From contig JAIXWW010000012.1 in assembly GCA_027491085.1 (NCBI GenBank), forward strand, positions 1 through 64,000: a stretch of DNA of 64,000 nt, in the 5' to 3' direction. The first letter of the stretch is position 1. Each line of letters opens with the position of its first letter. Positions 37,698 to 46,311 of this stretch are shown here, piece by piece. This stretch comes from Bacteroidota bacterium. GTDB taxonomy: Bacteria > Bacteroidota > Bacteroidia > UKL13-3. The notes under the pieces were generated by a model. It had not been told where the DNA came from. It ran no database searches and was given only the letters and a program-made list of their open reading frames with translations. The position numbers and the translations under genes are program-made.

Positions 37698-38417
37698 TTA
37701 TAATTGATCCATTAAATTAGTAGAACCAATTGGGCGCTTTACTGTGTAACCCTCGCCAAATGTAACATTGATTAATCTACCAAATTCGCGCGCGCGACCT
37801 TCTACATATTTCATAAAATCTAAACTTGAAATTGGTGTTTCAGGTTCCGTGTTATTGGGGTCGTAAAATTGACTACTGAAAGCTTTTATTGACTCCATTT
37901 TTTTGTCGAAATAAGGAGTAATATCTACCACAATATCTGGTTTCATTAACCTATCTTGAATATAATGGTAAATTTGTTTGGGGCGCCAAGCTTCTTGTTT
38001 TACACCATTGTGATAGGTTTCAATTTTTATCAATCCACTTAAAAAAGCTGCTTCGCTTACTAAATCAGCTCCTTTACCGTGGTCGGTATGCCTATCGCTT
38101 TCGGCATTACATAATATAATTTCTGGTTGATATTGGCGTATTTTTTCAATTACTCTTGTTAATGAATCGCGGTTTTTCTGAAAAAAACCATCTGCTAATC
38201 GTAAATTATCGCGTACTGAAATGCCTAAAATTTTGGCTGAGTTAGCTGCTTCAATGGCTCTTAATTCGGCTGAACCTCTGGTACCAAGTTCGCCTTGGGT
38301 TAAATCAACTATACCTACTTTGTACCCCAAATGTATATGATGCAATATGGTTCCGCTACAAGCCAATTCTGTATCATCAGGATGGGCGGCAAAGCAAAGT
38401 AAATCGAGTTTTTCCAT
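37698..38417 (-). CDS. bshB1: Bacillithiol biosynthesis deacetylase BshB1
   Basis: 239 aa of the PIG-L/LmbE family. It deacetylates GlcNAc-malate in bacillithiol synthesis. The zinc-binding AHPDDTELACSG lies at 11-22, with DRHTDHGKG at about 109-117. The conserved GVKQEAWRPKQIYHYIQD (about 138-155) is characteristic of BshB1. Bacillithiol is a known low-molecular-weight thiol in several Bacteroidota. bshA and bshC are not in this window. First gene of a three-gene transcription unit. Confidence 0.92.
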   Translation of the reverse strand: MEKLDLLCFAAHPDDTELACSGTILHHIHLGYKVGIVDLTQGELGTRGSAELRAIEAANSAKILGISVRDNLRLADGFFQKNRDSLTRVIEKIRQYQPEIILCNAESDRHTDHGKGADLVSEAAFLSGLIKIETYHNGVKQEAWRPKQIYHYIQDRLMKPDIVVDITPYFDKKMESIKAFSSQFYDPNNTEPETPISSLDFMKYVEGRAREFGRLINVTFGEGYTVKRPIGSTNLMDQL

Positions 38418-38908
38418 AGGGCGAAAATACTTTTATTTTTGTAATAATAAAGGTAACGATTTGCAAAAAATGCTTTCGGATTTACGTTTGGCGTAATTGT
38501 TTGTATGTTAAAGTTTAAGACCACTTTGCGTTAGGGATAGCAGTGTAAATCCTTTTTGGGCAGAGGTTAAGTTGAGGTAAAAAAGATTGGAACGAATAGC
38601 CCGCTCGAACGCCCAAGGTTTGGTTGAGGGGTTGATGGGTTAATTGAGTTGATTGGGTTGATAGAGTTAATTAAGTTTATTGAGTTGATAGGTGTGGTGG
38701 TGTAAATTGCTTGATTAAAGAGGAATACTTAAGTATTTTATTTAATTGATATTAGTTTCGTCCTATAAAAAAAGAGCTCCGCTCAACAACCGAAGACATT
38801 GAGCGAAGTTCGAAAATTTTCAGACGAATTTGTACTCCTTTAACTTAACTTCAGCATTCAAAATGCAGCATTCGTAATTCGTAATTCATAATTCAACATT
38901 CATAATTC
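38418..38908. repeat. Repeat-rich spacer
   Basis: No gene. 38625-38700 is a degenerate tandem of GTTGA/GTTAATT units, like the insertion in alaS. 38780-38805 has a small hairpin (CGCTCAA and TTGAGCG). 38855-38905 is a run of TTCATAATTCG-type units. Confidence 0.7.
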
Positions 38909-40060
38909 CTAAAGCGTTCCTCTGCGGGCTTGTTCAGCTTCTATTGATTCGAACAGGGCTTGGAAATTTCCTTTACCAAAACTTTTGGCACCTTTGCGTT
39001 GAATAATTTCAAAAAACAAGGTAGGTCTATCTTCCACTGGTTTGGTAAAAATTTGAAGCAAATAACCTTCTTCATCTCTATCAACCATAATTCCCCATTT
39101 TTTTAGCTCGTTTAAATCCTCGGCTATCACCCCTACTCTATCGGCTACGGTATCGTAATATGTGCCGGGAACGTATAAAAACTCTACTCCACGTTTGCGC
39201 ATTTCGGAAATGGTAAACACAATATCATCGGTAGCTACGGCTATATGCTGGCAACCTGGACCTCTGTAAAAATCTAAATACTCCTCTACTTGACTTTTCT
39301 TTTTACCTAAAGCAGGTTCGTTAATTGGGAATTTTATGTAACCATTGCCATTGCTCATTACTTTACTCATTAAAGCCGTGTATTCGGTTGAAATATCTTT
39401 ATCATCGAAGGTAACCAAATTGGCAAAACCCATTACATTGGCATAAAAATCAGACCAAGTGTTCATGGCACCAAGCTCCACATTTCCTACCATGTGGTCA
39501 ATGTATTTTAAACCGCAGGTTCCCGGCTCATAGCCTGTTTCTAAAGCTTCGTAGCCCGGTAAAAAAATGCCATTATAATCTTTACGTTCTACAAAAATAT
39601 GAACTGTATCGCCATAAGTATGAATTCCGCTCATGCGCACTTTTCCATTTTTATCTTCAATGGTTTGCGGTTGCATATAAGGTTTTGCACCTCTAATAGT
39701 GGTTTGTTCAAAGGCATCATAAGCATCGTTAACCCATAAAGCAATAATTTTTACACCATCGCCATGTTGTTGTAAATGTTTGGCCATTTCGGTGTCAGGG
39801 TTAAAAGGTGTGGTTAATACCAACCTGATTTTACCTTGTTGCAATACATAAGAAGTTCTATCGCGCAAACCAGTTTCAAGTCCGGCATAAGCCAAATCTT
39901 TAAACCCAAAAGCAGTTTTATAATAGTGGGCTGCTTGTTTGGCATTGCCAACATAAAGCTCCACATAATCGGTTCCGTTAATAGTTAAAAAATCTTGCGC
40001 TTCGGTAAAAATTTTACTGGTTGAATAATTAAAATTTTCAACATTAGTTAAATCATTCAT
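38909..40060 (-). CDS. hpd: 4-hydroxyphenylpyruvate dioxygenase
   Basis: 383 aa. Converts 4-hydroxyphenylpyruvate to homogentisate, using Fe(II). It has two vicinal-oxygen-chelate domains. The metal ligands lie in YIDHMVGNVE (first His, about 190), CQHIAVATDD (second His, about 272) and LFFEIIQRKG (Glu, about 354). Typical length. The second gene after hmgA on the same strand, 36 bp apart, so the pair covers two consecutive steps of tyrosine breakdown. Confidence 0.96.
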   Translation of the reverse strand: MNDLTNVENFNYSTSKIFTEAQDFLTINGTDYVELYVGNAKQAAHYYKTAFGFKDLAYAGLETGLRDRTSYVLQQGKIRLVLTTPFNPDTEMAKHLQQHGDGVKIIALWVNDAYDAFEQTTIRGAKPYMQPQTIEDKNGKVRMSGIHTYGDTVHIFVERKDYNGIFLPGYEALETGYEPGTCGLKYIDHMVGNVELGAMNTWSDFYANVMGFANLVTFDDKDISTEYTALMSKVMSNGNGYIKFPINEPALGKKKSQVEEYLDFYRGPGCQHIAVATDDIVFTISEMRKRGVEFLYVPGTYYDTVADRVGVIAEDLNELKKWGIMVDRDEEGYLLQIFTKPVEDRPTLFFEIIQRKGAKSFGKGNFQALFESIEAEQARRGTL

Positions 40061-40096
40061 ATAGTTTTTTGTTTTTGTTTTAAAAATAAAATGCAG

Positions 40097-41281
40097 TTAA
40101 ACAGTTACAGGGTTGGTATTATTTTGTTGAACCCAACTTTGGTAATACTCCTGAAACTCTAATTCCATGGCTTCTTTGGTAATTTTTACTGGATTAAATG
40201 GATCAATCATTACTGCTAATTCGTTGGTAGCTGTTTTACCAATACTGCGCTCAATAGCACCCGGATGTGGACCATGAGGCAAACCACCTGGATGTAAAGT
40301 AATTTGACCTTTTTGAATATTATTACGGCTCATAAAATCGCCATCTACGTAGTACAATAACTCATCGCTATCTACATTGCTATGATGATAAGGAGCAGGA
40401 ATGGCTTGTGGATGGTAATCGTAAAGGCGAGGCACAAACGAGCAAATTACAAAATTGCGGCCTTGGAAAGTTTGATGAATAGGTGGCGGCATGTGAATAC
40501 GGCCTGTAATTGGTTCAAAATTAAATATAGAGAAGGCATATGGATAACAGCATCCATCCCAACCTACCAAATCAAAAGGATGGTTTTCGTAAACGTAAGG
40601 ATAAATTAATCCACGTTTTTTTATTTTTACCAAAAACTCCCCTTCTTCATCGTGGGTTTCCATGTTAACAGGACCACGTAAATCGCGCTCGCAAAAAGGC
40701 GAATGCTCTAAATACTGACCATATTTGTTTTTATACCTATCGGGCGTTTCAATTGGCCCATGCGATTCTACAATTAAAATACGGTTTTCATCAGTAGCAA
40801 ATTCTAGTTGATAAATGGTACCACGCGGAATAATTACATAATCGCCATACGCAAATTCAATATTGCCATACATGGTTTTTAAAATTCCTTCGCCTTTGTG
40901 TATAAATATCATTTCATCTGCATCGGCATTTTTATAAAAATAACCTTTGGTGCCTTCAATGGGAGCGGCTACGCCAATGGTCATGTCATCGTTTACAAAT
41001 AATGTTTTACGGCTATCTAAATAATCTAACTCGGGAGTAGCATTAAAACCCATATAACTGCGCGATTGTAAATTATCTTCAATGGCTACTTGTGGGCGAA
41101 CAGAATAGGGTGCGCCTTTTTCTTTAACACGGGTAGGCGGATATAAATGGTAAACCAATGACGACATACCCGAAAAACCTTCGGTTCCAAATAGTTCTTC
41201 GTGGTATAATTTTCCGTTAGGTTGGCGAAACACCACATGGCGTTTTTCTGGAATTAATCCAACTTGTTTATATATAGGCAT
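40097..41281 (-). CDS. hmgA: Homogentisate 1,2-dioxygenase
   Basis: 394 aa. Opens the ring of homogentisate to maleylacetoacetate. Bicupin fold, with MIFIHKGEG, the iron-site region HPFDLVGWDGCCYPYAFS, PPPIHQTFQG and LHPGGLPHGPHPG (Fe-binding His residues). Shorter than the mammalian enzyme, as is normal for bacterial homologues. First gene of the hmgA-hpd unit. No maleylacetoacetate isomerase or fumarylacetoacetase gene lies in the window. Confidence 0.94.
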   Translation of the reverse strand: MPIYKQVGLIPEKRHVVFRQPNGKLYHEELFGTEGFSGMSSLVYHLYPPTRVKEKGAPYSVRPQVAIEDNLQSRSYMGFNATPELDYLDSRKTLFVNDDMTIGVAAPIEGTKGYFYKNADADEMIFIHKGEGILKTMYGNIEFAYGDYVIIPRGTIYQLEFATDENRILIVESHGPIETPDRYKNKYGQYLEHSPFCERDLRGPVNMETHDEEGEFLVKIKKRGLIYPYVYENHPFDLVGWDGCCYPYAFSIFNFEPITGRIHMPPPIHQTFQGRNFVICSFVPRLYDYHPQAIPAPYHHSNVDSDELLYYVDGDFMSRNNIQKGQITLHPGGLPHGPHPGAIERSIGKTATNELAVMIDPFNPVKITKEAMELEFQEYYQSWVQQNNTNPVTV

Positions 41282-41473
41282 ATGCTTAGTTTTAAGTTGG
41301 TCAAAACTATTTTCAAAGCAGGCGTTTTAAAACGACAGCCATCAATATGCAGCATGATATTTTGAATTTAAATTACTGACTTGGGTCAATTGAAGGAAGA
41401 AGATAAAAGGGTTTGAAATTGCAGGCGAGGAGGCATACAATGTTAGGAATAGCATCCAAAAGAATACTATTAG

Positions 41474-42397
41474 TTAATACTGCTCGTACCAATTAAATTT
41501 TTCCTGCACAATTTTTGATTTTTCTTTTTTGAGGTAATCCATAAAAGCAAGTGAAACGGGTGAATGCTTTTTACCTTTTAACCAAATTAAAAACCAAGTG
41601 GTTTTGATAGGTAAACCTTTAATTGGAATAATTTGCAATTCATCACTATGTAACTCGTTTTTGATTCCAATAAGTGGCATAATAGAATAACCCAAACCAG
41701 CAACAAGGGCTTGTTTAACAGCTTCATTGGAAGTTAGCTCCATCTTTTTTAGCACCTCAATATCATTTTTAACAAAAAAACTTTCCATGGATTGTCTTGT
41801 GCCAGAACCCTTTTCTCTGAATATTAGCGGCAAATCTTTAAATATTTCTTTTGCAGAAATTCCTTTTTTAAACTTTTGTTGACCATTACCAACCAAATAC
41901 AATTTATTTTGGAGTAAATCCATTTTTTCAATATTGAGTTTATCAGGTAAAATAGAAACCAAAGCAAAATCCACTTCATTGTTTTCTAAACTTTCAATTA
42001 CTTTACTTTTGTTTGTTACATCCATCAACAATTCAACACCAGTGTGTTGCTTCATAAAATCTGCTAAATACTGAGGCATCACATATTTTCCTGTTGAGAC
42101 CACAGATATTTTCAACCTTCCAGCTAATTGACCTTTATAAGCCAAAGTTTTGTAATTAATGGCATACACTTGATTGATGATGTTCTCCGCGGCTTGTGCA
42201 ATCTCATGCCCAAAATCGGTAACATAAATCTTTCTTCCCACCACTTCTGTAAGAGGAATATCAAATTGATCTTGAAAGTTTTTAAGTTGAATAGAAACTG
42301 CAGGCTGCGTTAAATGCAGTTCCTCTGAGGCTCTCGTTACACTTTGTGTTTGCACTACTTTCAAAAAAATCTGTAATTGATTTAAAGTATAATTCAT
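41474..42397 (-). CDS. LysR family transcriptional regulator
   Basis: 307 aa. An N-terminal winged helix-turn-helix (MNYTLNQLQIFLKVVQTQSV, ASEELHLTQPAVSIQLKNFQ, about 1-60) is followed by the two-lobed substrate-binding domain. The divergent position next to an SbtA-like bicarbonate permease, and the likeness to CbbR/CmpR/CysB-type regulators, suggest control of that transporter, perhaps in response to inorganic carbon status. Dyads at 42395-42411 (over its own ATG) and 42438-42449 are candidate operators. Confidence 0.92.
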   Translation of the reverse strand: MNYTLNQLQIFLKVVQTQSVTRASEELHLTQPAVSIQLKNFQDQFDIPLTEVVGRKIYVTDFGHEIAQAAENIINQVYAINYKTLAYKGQLAGRLKISVVSTGKYVMPQYLADFMKQHTGVELLMDVTNKSKVIESLENNEVDFALVSILPDKLNIEKMDLLQNKLYLVGNGQQKFKKGISAKEIFKDLPLIFREKGSGTRQSMESFFVKNDIEVLKKMELTSNEAVKQALVAGLGYSIMPLIGIKNELHSDELQIIPIKGLPIKTTWFLIWLKGKKHSPVSLAFMDYLKKEKSKIVQEKFNWYEQY

Positions 42398-42449
42398 AAA
42401 TTATTTTTATGTATAATATTACAAAGATAAATAAAAACTTATGCATAAG
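42395..42449. promoter_or_regulatory. Candidate LysR operator region
   Basis: Two dyads with the same half-site lie in the divergent spacer: CATAAA-N5-TTTATG (42395-42411, overlapping the regulator's ATG) and CTTATGCATAAG (42438-42449). The half-site CATAA/TTATG occurs four times in 55 bp, which fits autoregulation and control of the rightward genes. Confidence 0.5.
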
Positions 42450-42570
42450 AATGTTCAATTTCGCATCAAAAAAATAAACGAAACCAACAAATTAGAAGTT
42501 TTGGTTTTAAGAAAAGTAATTGATTCAAAAAATAATCATAAAAGTAGAAAAAATAATTTTTAGGTAAACA

Positions 42571-42741
42571 ATGAATTTCATTACATTAAAATCAAGTTTA
42601 TATCTTGTCATCACATCTACTTTTATAATCATGGCATTTATAATTAATGATGCTGTAGATAGCCAATTTTTAGCCTCTTTGAGTATTATATCAGGGGCTT
42701 ATGCCAACAAAAGTCTTTCAGCAAGTAGTAATGCAGAATAA
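42571..42741 (+). CDS. Small membrane protein, 56 aa
   Basis: Begins MNFITLKSSLYLVITSTF, then a hydrophobic segment IIMAFIIND; the second half is DSQFLASLSIISGAYANKSL and ends SASSNAE. One strong membrane helix (about 8-26) and a second weak one are predicted. It is preceded by the LysR operator region and ends just before the DUF6671 gene, so it would be first gene of the rightward unit. No homologue is recognised. The frame could be fortuitous, but the length, hydrophobicity and location favour a real small protein. Confidence 0.5.
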   Translation: MNFITLKSSLYLVITSTFIIMAFIINDAVDSQFLASLSIISGAYANKSLSASSNAE

Positions 42742-42748
42742 TAAAATA

Positions 42749-43585
42749 ATGTTCAAAGGAAGGAAACTATTAATAGCAACTAAACACGAAAAGGAAAAAG
42801 TAATTGCACCAATATTAGAAAAAGAAATGGGTGTAAAGTGTTTTGTTATTAATAATTTTGATACGGATGAACTAGGTACTTTTACTGGAGAGGTTGAAAG
42901 AAAAGACGACCCTATAATAACTGCCAGAAAAAAATGCTTAATGGCTATGGAATTAACAAATTGTGATTTGGCAGTTGCAAGTGAAGGTTCTTTTGGCCAA
43001 CATCCCACTATTTATTTTGTACCTGCCGATGATGAGTTTTTAGTATTTATTGATAAAAAAAATGATTTAGAAATTATTGTTAGAGAGCTAAGTACAGAAA
43101 CTAATTTTAATGGTGCAGAAATTAAAACAGAAACGGAACTCAATGAATTTTCTGCTAAAGCAAATTTCCCAACACACGGATTAATTCTGAGAAAATCAAA
43201 GGACGATTTTAGCAACATTGTAAAAGGAATAAACAATTTAGAGCAGTTAAATAATACTTTTTACAATCTCATTGGGGATTACGGAACAGCCTATATAGAA
43301 ACCGATATGCGAGCCATGTATAATCCAACAAGGATGAAAGTAATTGAACAAGCTGCTGTAAAACTTGCTGAAAAAGTAAATTCGTTATGCCCTAATTGCA
43401 AATTTCCTGGATATGGAATCACAGATTCACAACAAGGATTGCCATGTGAAATATGTAAATTTCCAACACGAAGTATTTTAAGCCACATTTATTCCTGCAA
43501 AAAATGCTCTTTCACCAATACCAAACAATACCCTAATGGTAAAAAAACTGAAAACCCTATGAATTGTGACATTTGTAATCCATGA
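42749..43585 (+). CDS. DUF6671-like protein with C-terminal zinc ribbons
   Basis: About 278 aa from the ATG at 42749, which starts MFKGRKLLIATKHEKEKVI. The earlier in-frame ATGs at 42701 and 42731 overlap the 56-aa gene and are less likely. The N-terminal domain (to about 215) has the pattern of DUF6671 proteins (ASEGSFGQHPTIYFVPADDE, DMRAMYNPTRMKVI). The C-terminus holds two zinc-ribbon-like pairs: CPNC...CEIC and CKKC...CDIC. Function is not known. Lies between a small membrane ORF and the SbtA-like gene (37 bp), so it is probably co-transcribed with the permease. Confidence 0.8.
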   Translation: MFKGRKLLIATKHEKEKVIAPILEKEMGVKCFVINNFDTDELGTFTGEVERKDDPIITARKKCLMAMELTNCDLAVASEGSFGQHPTIYFVPADDEFLVFIDKKNDLEIIVRELSTETNFNGAEIKTETELNEFSAKANFPTHGLILRKSKDDFSNIVKGINNLEQLNNTFYNLIGDYGTAYIETDMRAMYNPTRMKVIEQAAVKLAEKVNSLCPNCKFPGYGITDSQQGLPCEICKFPTRSILSHIYSCKKCSFTNTKQYPNGKKTENPMNCDICNP

Positions 43586-43622
43586 CTGAATCAAAAATAA
43601 AAAAACATAAATTAATTAATCA

Positions 43623-44585
43623 ATGAACTTACAACTACTAATAGATAATATTACAAATCCTGCATTACTGTTTTTTGTATTAGGCGTTTTAGCTGTTTAC
43701 TTAAAAAGCGATTTAGAAATCCCATCTAATTCTTCAAAATTTATTTCATTATACCTCTTATTTGCAATTGGCTTTAAGGGTGGACAAGAATTATCTCATG
43801 AGGCATTTACAATGGAAATTGGATGGTCAATGTTATTCGGAATATTTATTTCCTTAATGATTCCGCTTTATACATTCTTCATACTTAAAAGAAAATTAAA
43901 TGTGTTTGATGCAGGTGCTATTGCTGCAGCCTATGGGTCGGTGAGTGCGGTAACATTTGTTACAGCAGTTTCTTACCTTGAATCTCAACAATTAGCACTT
44001 CATGGACACATGGTTGCTATTATGGCTTTAATGGAATCGCCAGCAATTATAATTGGATTAGTTTTAATCTCATTATTTAATAATGACGAGTCAAATAAAA
44101 TTAACAAAAGTAGTGTAATAAAACATTCATTTACCAATGGAAGTGTATTACTAATTCTTGGTAGTTTAATTATTGGATACATAGCCAATGCCAAGCAAGC
44201 CGAAGGAATAAAACCATTTACAAACGACCTTTTTAAAGGATTTCTGGCTATATTTCTTTTAGATATGGGTATTACAAGTGGTAAAAAACTTAAAGCATTT
44301 TTCTCATTTGGTTGGTTCCCTGTTATTTTTGCAATTATAATCCCATTAGTTAATGGTTCTATCATAGCCATTTTAAGTTCATATGTTACACCAGATATAA
44401 CCAATCGTTTTATTTTTGCCGTTTTAGCGGCCAGTGCCTCTTACATTGCAGTTCCTGCTGCTATGAAAATTTCAGTTCCACAATCAAATCCTGGACTTCT
44501 TTTACCAATGGCACTTGCAGTAACCTTTCCTGTAAATATTACAATTGGAATGCCTATTTATTTTCTTCTAGTACAAAATACTTAA
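43623..44585 (+). CDS. SbtA-like sodium-dependent bicarbonate permease
   Basis: 320 aa with about ten membrane segments. The sequence has the internal duplication and motifs of the SbtA family: FAIGFKGGQEL (about 48), AAAYGSVSAVTFVTA (about 100), MALMESPAIIIGL (about 136), FLLDMGITSGKK and ASASYIAVPAAMK (about 276). Known members take up HCO3- with Na+. In heterotrophs the carbon may feed carboxylases such as acetyl-CoA carboxylase. No PII-like SbtB gene is adjacent. A divergent LysR gene is the likely regulator. Confidence 0.9.
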   Translation: MNLQLLIDNITNPALLFFVLGVLAVYLKSDLEIPSNSSKFISLYLLFAIGFKGGQELSHEAFTMEIGWSMLFGIFISLMIPLYTFFILKRKLNVFDAGAIAAAYGSVSAVTFVTAVSYLESQQLALHGHMVAIMALMESPAIIIGLVLISLFNNDESNKINKSSVIKHSFTNGSVLLILGSLIIGYIANAKQAEGIKPFTNDLFKGFLAIFLLDMGITSGKKLKAFFSFGWFPVIFAIIIPLVNGSIIAILSSYVTPDITNRFIFAVLAASASYIAVPAAMKISVPQSNPGLLLPMALAVTFPVNITIGMPIYFLLVQNT

Positions 44586-44619
44586 TAAATAATTGTTATT
44601 AACGCAACGTATTAACTAT

Positions 44620-44651
44620 AACTATGGCAGCTTTAAAAGGCTGCCATAGTT
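44620..44651 (+). terminator. Hairpin after the permease gene
   Basis: Perfect 12-bp arms AACTATGGCAGC and GCTGCCATAGTT with an 8-nt loop, 34 bp after the stop. The T-tract is weak. Confidence 0.7.
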
Positions 44652-44737
44652 GTAATTGTTATAAACAGAAATTTTATCTTAATTGCAGGAAATATTTTTT
44701 TCATATCTCCTTTTATCAATATCAAAGAAATTTCAAA

Positions 44738-45337
44738 ATGAGGAAATTATTAGCGACAATAACAATTTTGTGGATTGCAAATATTTCGTTTGGACAGACC
44801 ATTCTTTCAGGAGAATATAATGTTGGTTTAAATCTAGCTTACGACAGTATTACAAATAAACTGACTGGGTATTTTGAAAATTAAACCGGTTATGACGAAG
44901 AAACAAGAAGCCCGAGATTTTCTTGCATATTTTATATTCATGGTAAAATTACTGGTAGTCAATTTACAATTGAAACATATTCCCCCAATGATACTAGTGA
45001 TATTATAAAAGGAAATATTAACATAATTAACAGCAAGACAGCTAGTATAAAATTATTAGAAGACCATGGAGGATGTTGGAATGTTCAACATTTTGCAGAT
45101 GAGTATGTGAAATTCAATTTGGAAAAACAAAATGCTTGGTGTCAAATTCGGTATGTAACCACTAATAAAACTTATTTTTACTCAAACAATTCATTTGAAA
45201 AAAGGAAAAAATATTACCTAATTAAAAACGATATAGTATACATTGAAAAAATACTCAATGATTGGGCATATTGTTCATTTAGTGGCAAAAACATTATTAA
45301 AGGTTGGATAAGAACAGCTGACTTGAATAAAATATAA
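44738..45337 (+). pseudogene. Secreted SH3-like protein gene broken by one nonsense codon
   Basis: The frame opens with a signal peptide (MRKLLATITILWIANISFGQ), continues through SGEYNVGLNLAYDSITNKLT, and meets TAA at 44882-44884. The same frame then stays open for 150 further codons to 45337: it resumes TGYDEETRSPRFSCIFYIHG, then EDHGGCWNVQHFADEYVKFN, then a C-terminal SH3-like domain (CQIRYVTTNKTYFYSNNSF, KNIIKGWIRTADLNKI). Reading TAA as CAA restores a 199-aa protein. One mutation, recent loss, or a sequencing error are all possible. Confidence 0.8.
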
Positions 45338-45501
45338 AAAACGTTGAATAAAAAATTGCACTGTATTCAGCTATTTCCTTTTTTAAAATTCGATTTAATA
45401 AGATCCTTAATTCAAAAAAAAGTATAGACTTAAAAGTATTCTCATTTTAACTTTTTGGGACATTAATTTAAACCCATTATCCAAAATATTCAATAGGAAG
45501 G

Positions 45502-46068
45502 CTAGTCTACTATTAGTTGATTAACTTCAATCACATTCCCCGCTTCTAAATCGTTTAAATGAATACTTCCAATTCTGACTCTGAATAGCCGTAAAGTAGG
45601 AAAACCTACAGCCGCAGTCATTTTTCGAACTTGCCTAAATTTACCTTCGTTTATAGTTATAGAAACCCAGCAAGTTGGACCATGCCTATCGTCTCTGATT
45701 TTTTTTACTCTTGGCTTAAAATTAGGCGATTGATCCAAAACAAATACCTTACAAGGTAATGTAGTATATTTTTCACTTCGATTACTAATTTCAACTCCAT
45801 TTATTAATTTATCAACGGCCTCTTGAGTAATTAAACCATCTAGTTGAACGTAGTATTCTTTTTCTATTTTTTTACTTCTTACCAACTCACTTACCTTACC
45901 ATCGGTTGTTAATAATAATAAGCCTTCACTATCTTCATCCAATCGGCCAATAGCCATAGTACCTGATGGAAAAGGAAACAATTCGCCTAAAAATTTTTTC
46001 TTTTTAACGTTTTCTACAAACTGGCTCATATAGCCAAATGGTTTGTGTATTATAAAATGCCTATGCAT
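45502..46068 (-). CDS. RsuA/RluE-type rRNA pseudouridine synthase
   Basis: 188 aa. Catalytic motif GRLDEDSEGLLLLTTDG (about 41-57) with the nucleophilic Asp. The short N-terminus (MHRHFIIHKPFGYMSQF) without an S4 domain and the C-terminal INEGKFRQVRKMTAAVGFPTLRL pattern fit RluE-like large-subunit enzymes; RsuA/RluF members usually carry an extra S4 domain. It lies 4 bp after the DUF3820 gene. Confidence 0.9.
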   Translation of the reverse strand: MHRHFIIHKPFGYMSQFVENVKKKKFLGELFPFPSGTMAIGRLDEDSEGLLLLTTDGKVSELVRSKKIEKEYYVQLDGLITQEAVDKLINGVEISNRSEKYTTLPCKVFVLDQSPNFKPRVKKIRDDRHGPTCWVSITINEGKFRQVRKMTAAVGFPTLRLFRVRIGSIHLNDLEAGNVIEVNQLIVD

Positions 46069-46072
46069 TCTT

Positions 46073-46297
46073 TTAAATATGTTTTAAAGGAGTTAACAAA
46101 TCATCTAAGCCATTCAACTTTATTTCATAAATGGTTTCCAATTGAACGCCTAATTTACCTTTTGGAAATCCTTGTCGTTTTATCCATTCTAAATAATATA
46201 TTGGCATATTACAAAGTAAAGTATCCTTATATTTACCATAAGGCATTTTGGTACGCACTAAACTCAGTAATATTTCTTTGTGATTATAATCTACCAT
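46073..46297 (-). CDS. DUF3820 family protein
   Basis: 74 aa. The core MPYGKYKDTLLCNMPIYYLE, then WIKRQGFPKGKLGVQLETIY and EIKLNGLDDLLTPLK, is the family signature. A small soluble protein of unknown function, often near nucleic-acid enzymes. It begins 14 bp after the histidine kinase stop and ends 4 bp before the pseudouridine synthase start, so all three may be one transcript. Confidence 0.88.
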   Translation of the reverse strand: MVDYNHKEILLSLVRTKMPYGKYKDTLLCNMPIYYLEWIKRQGFPKGKLGVQLETIYEIKLNGLDDLLTPLKHI

Positions 46298-46311
46298 TTG
46301 ATAGTTCCTTG

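Noticed and set aside
44624..44884. 86-aa ORF starting at 44624
   Set aside because: The first 38 residues lie over the permease terminator hairpin; the signal peptide starts at 44738 and the frame is part of the broken 199-codon gene.
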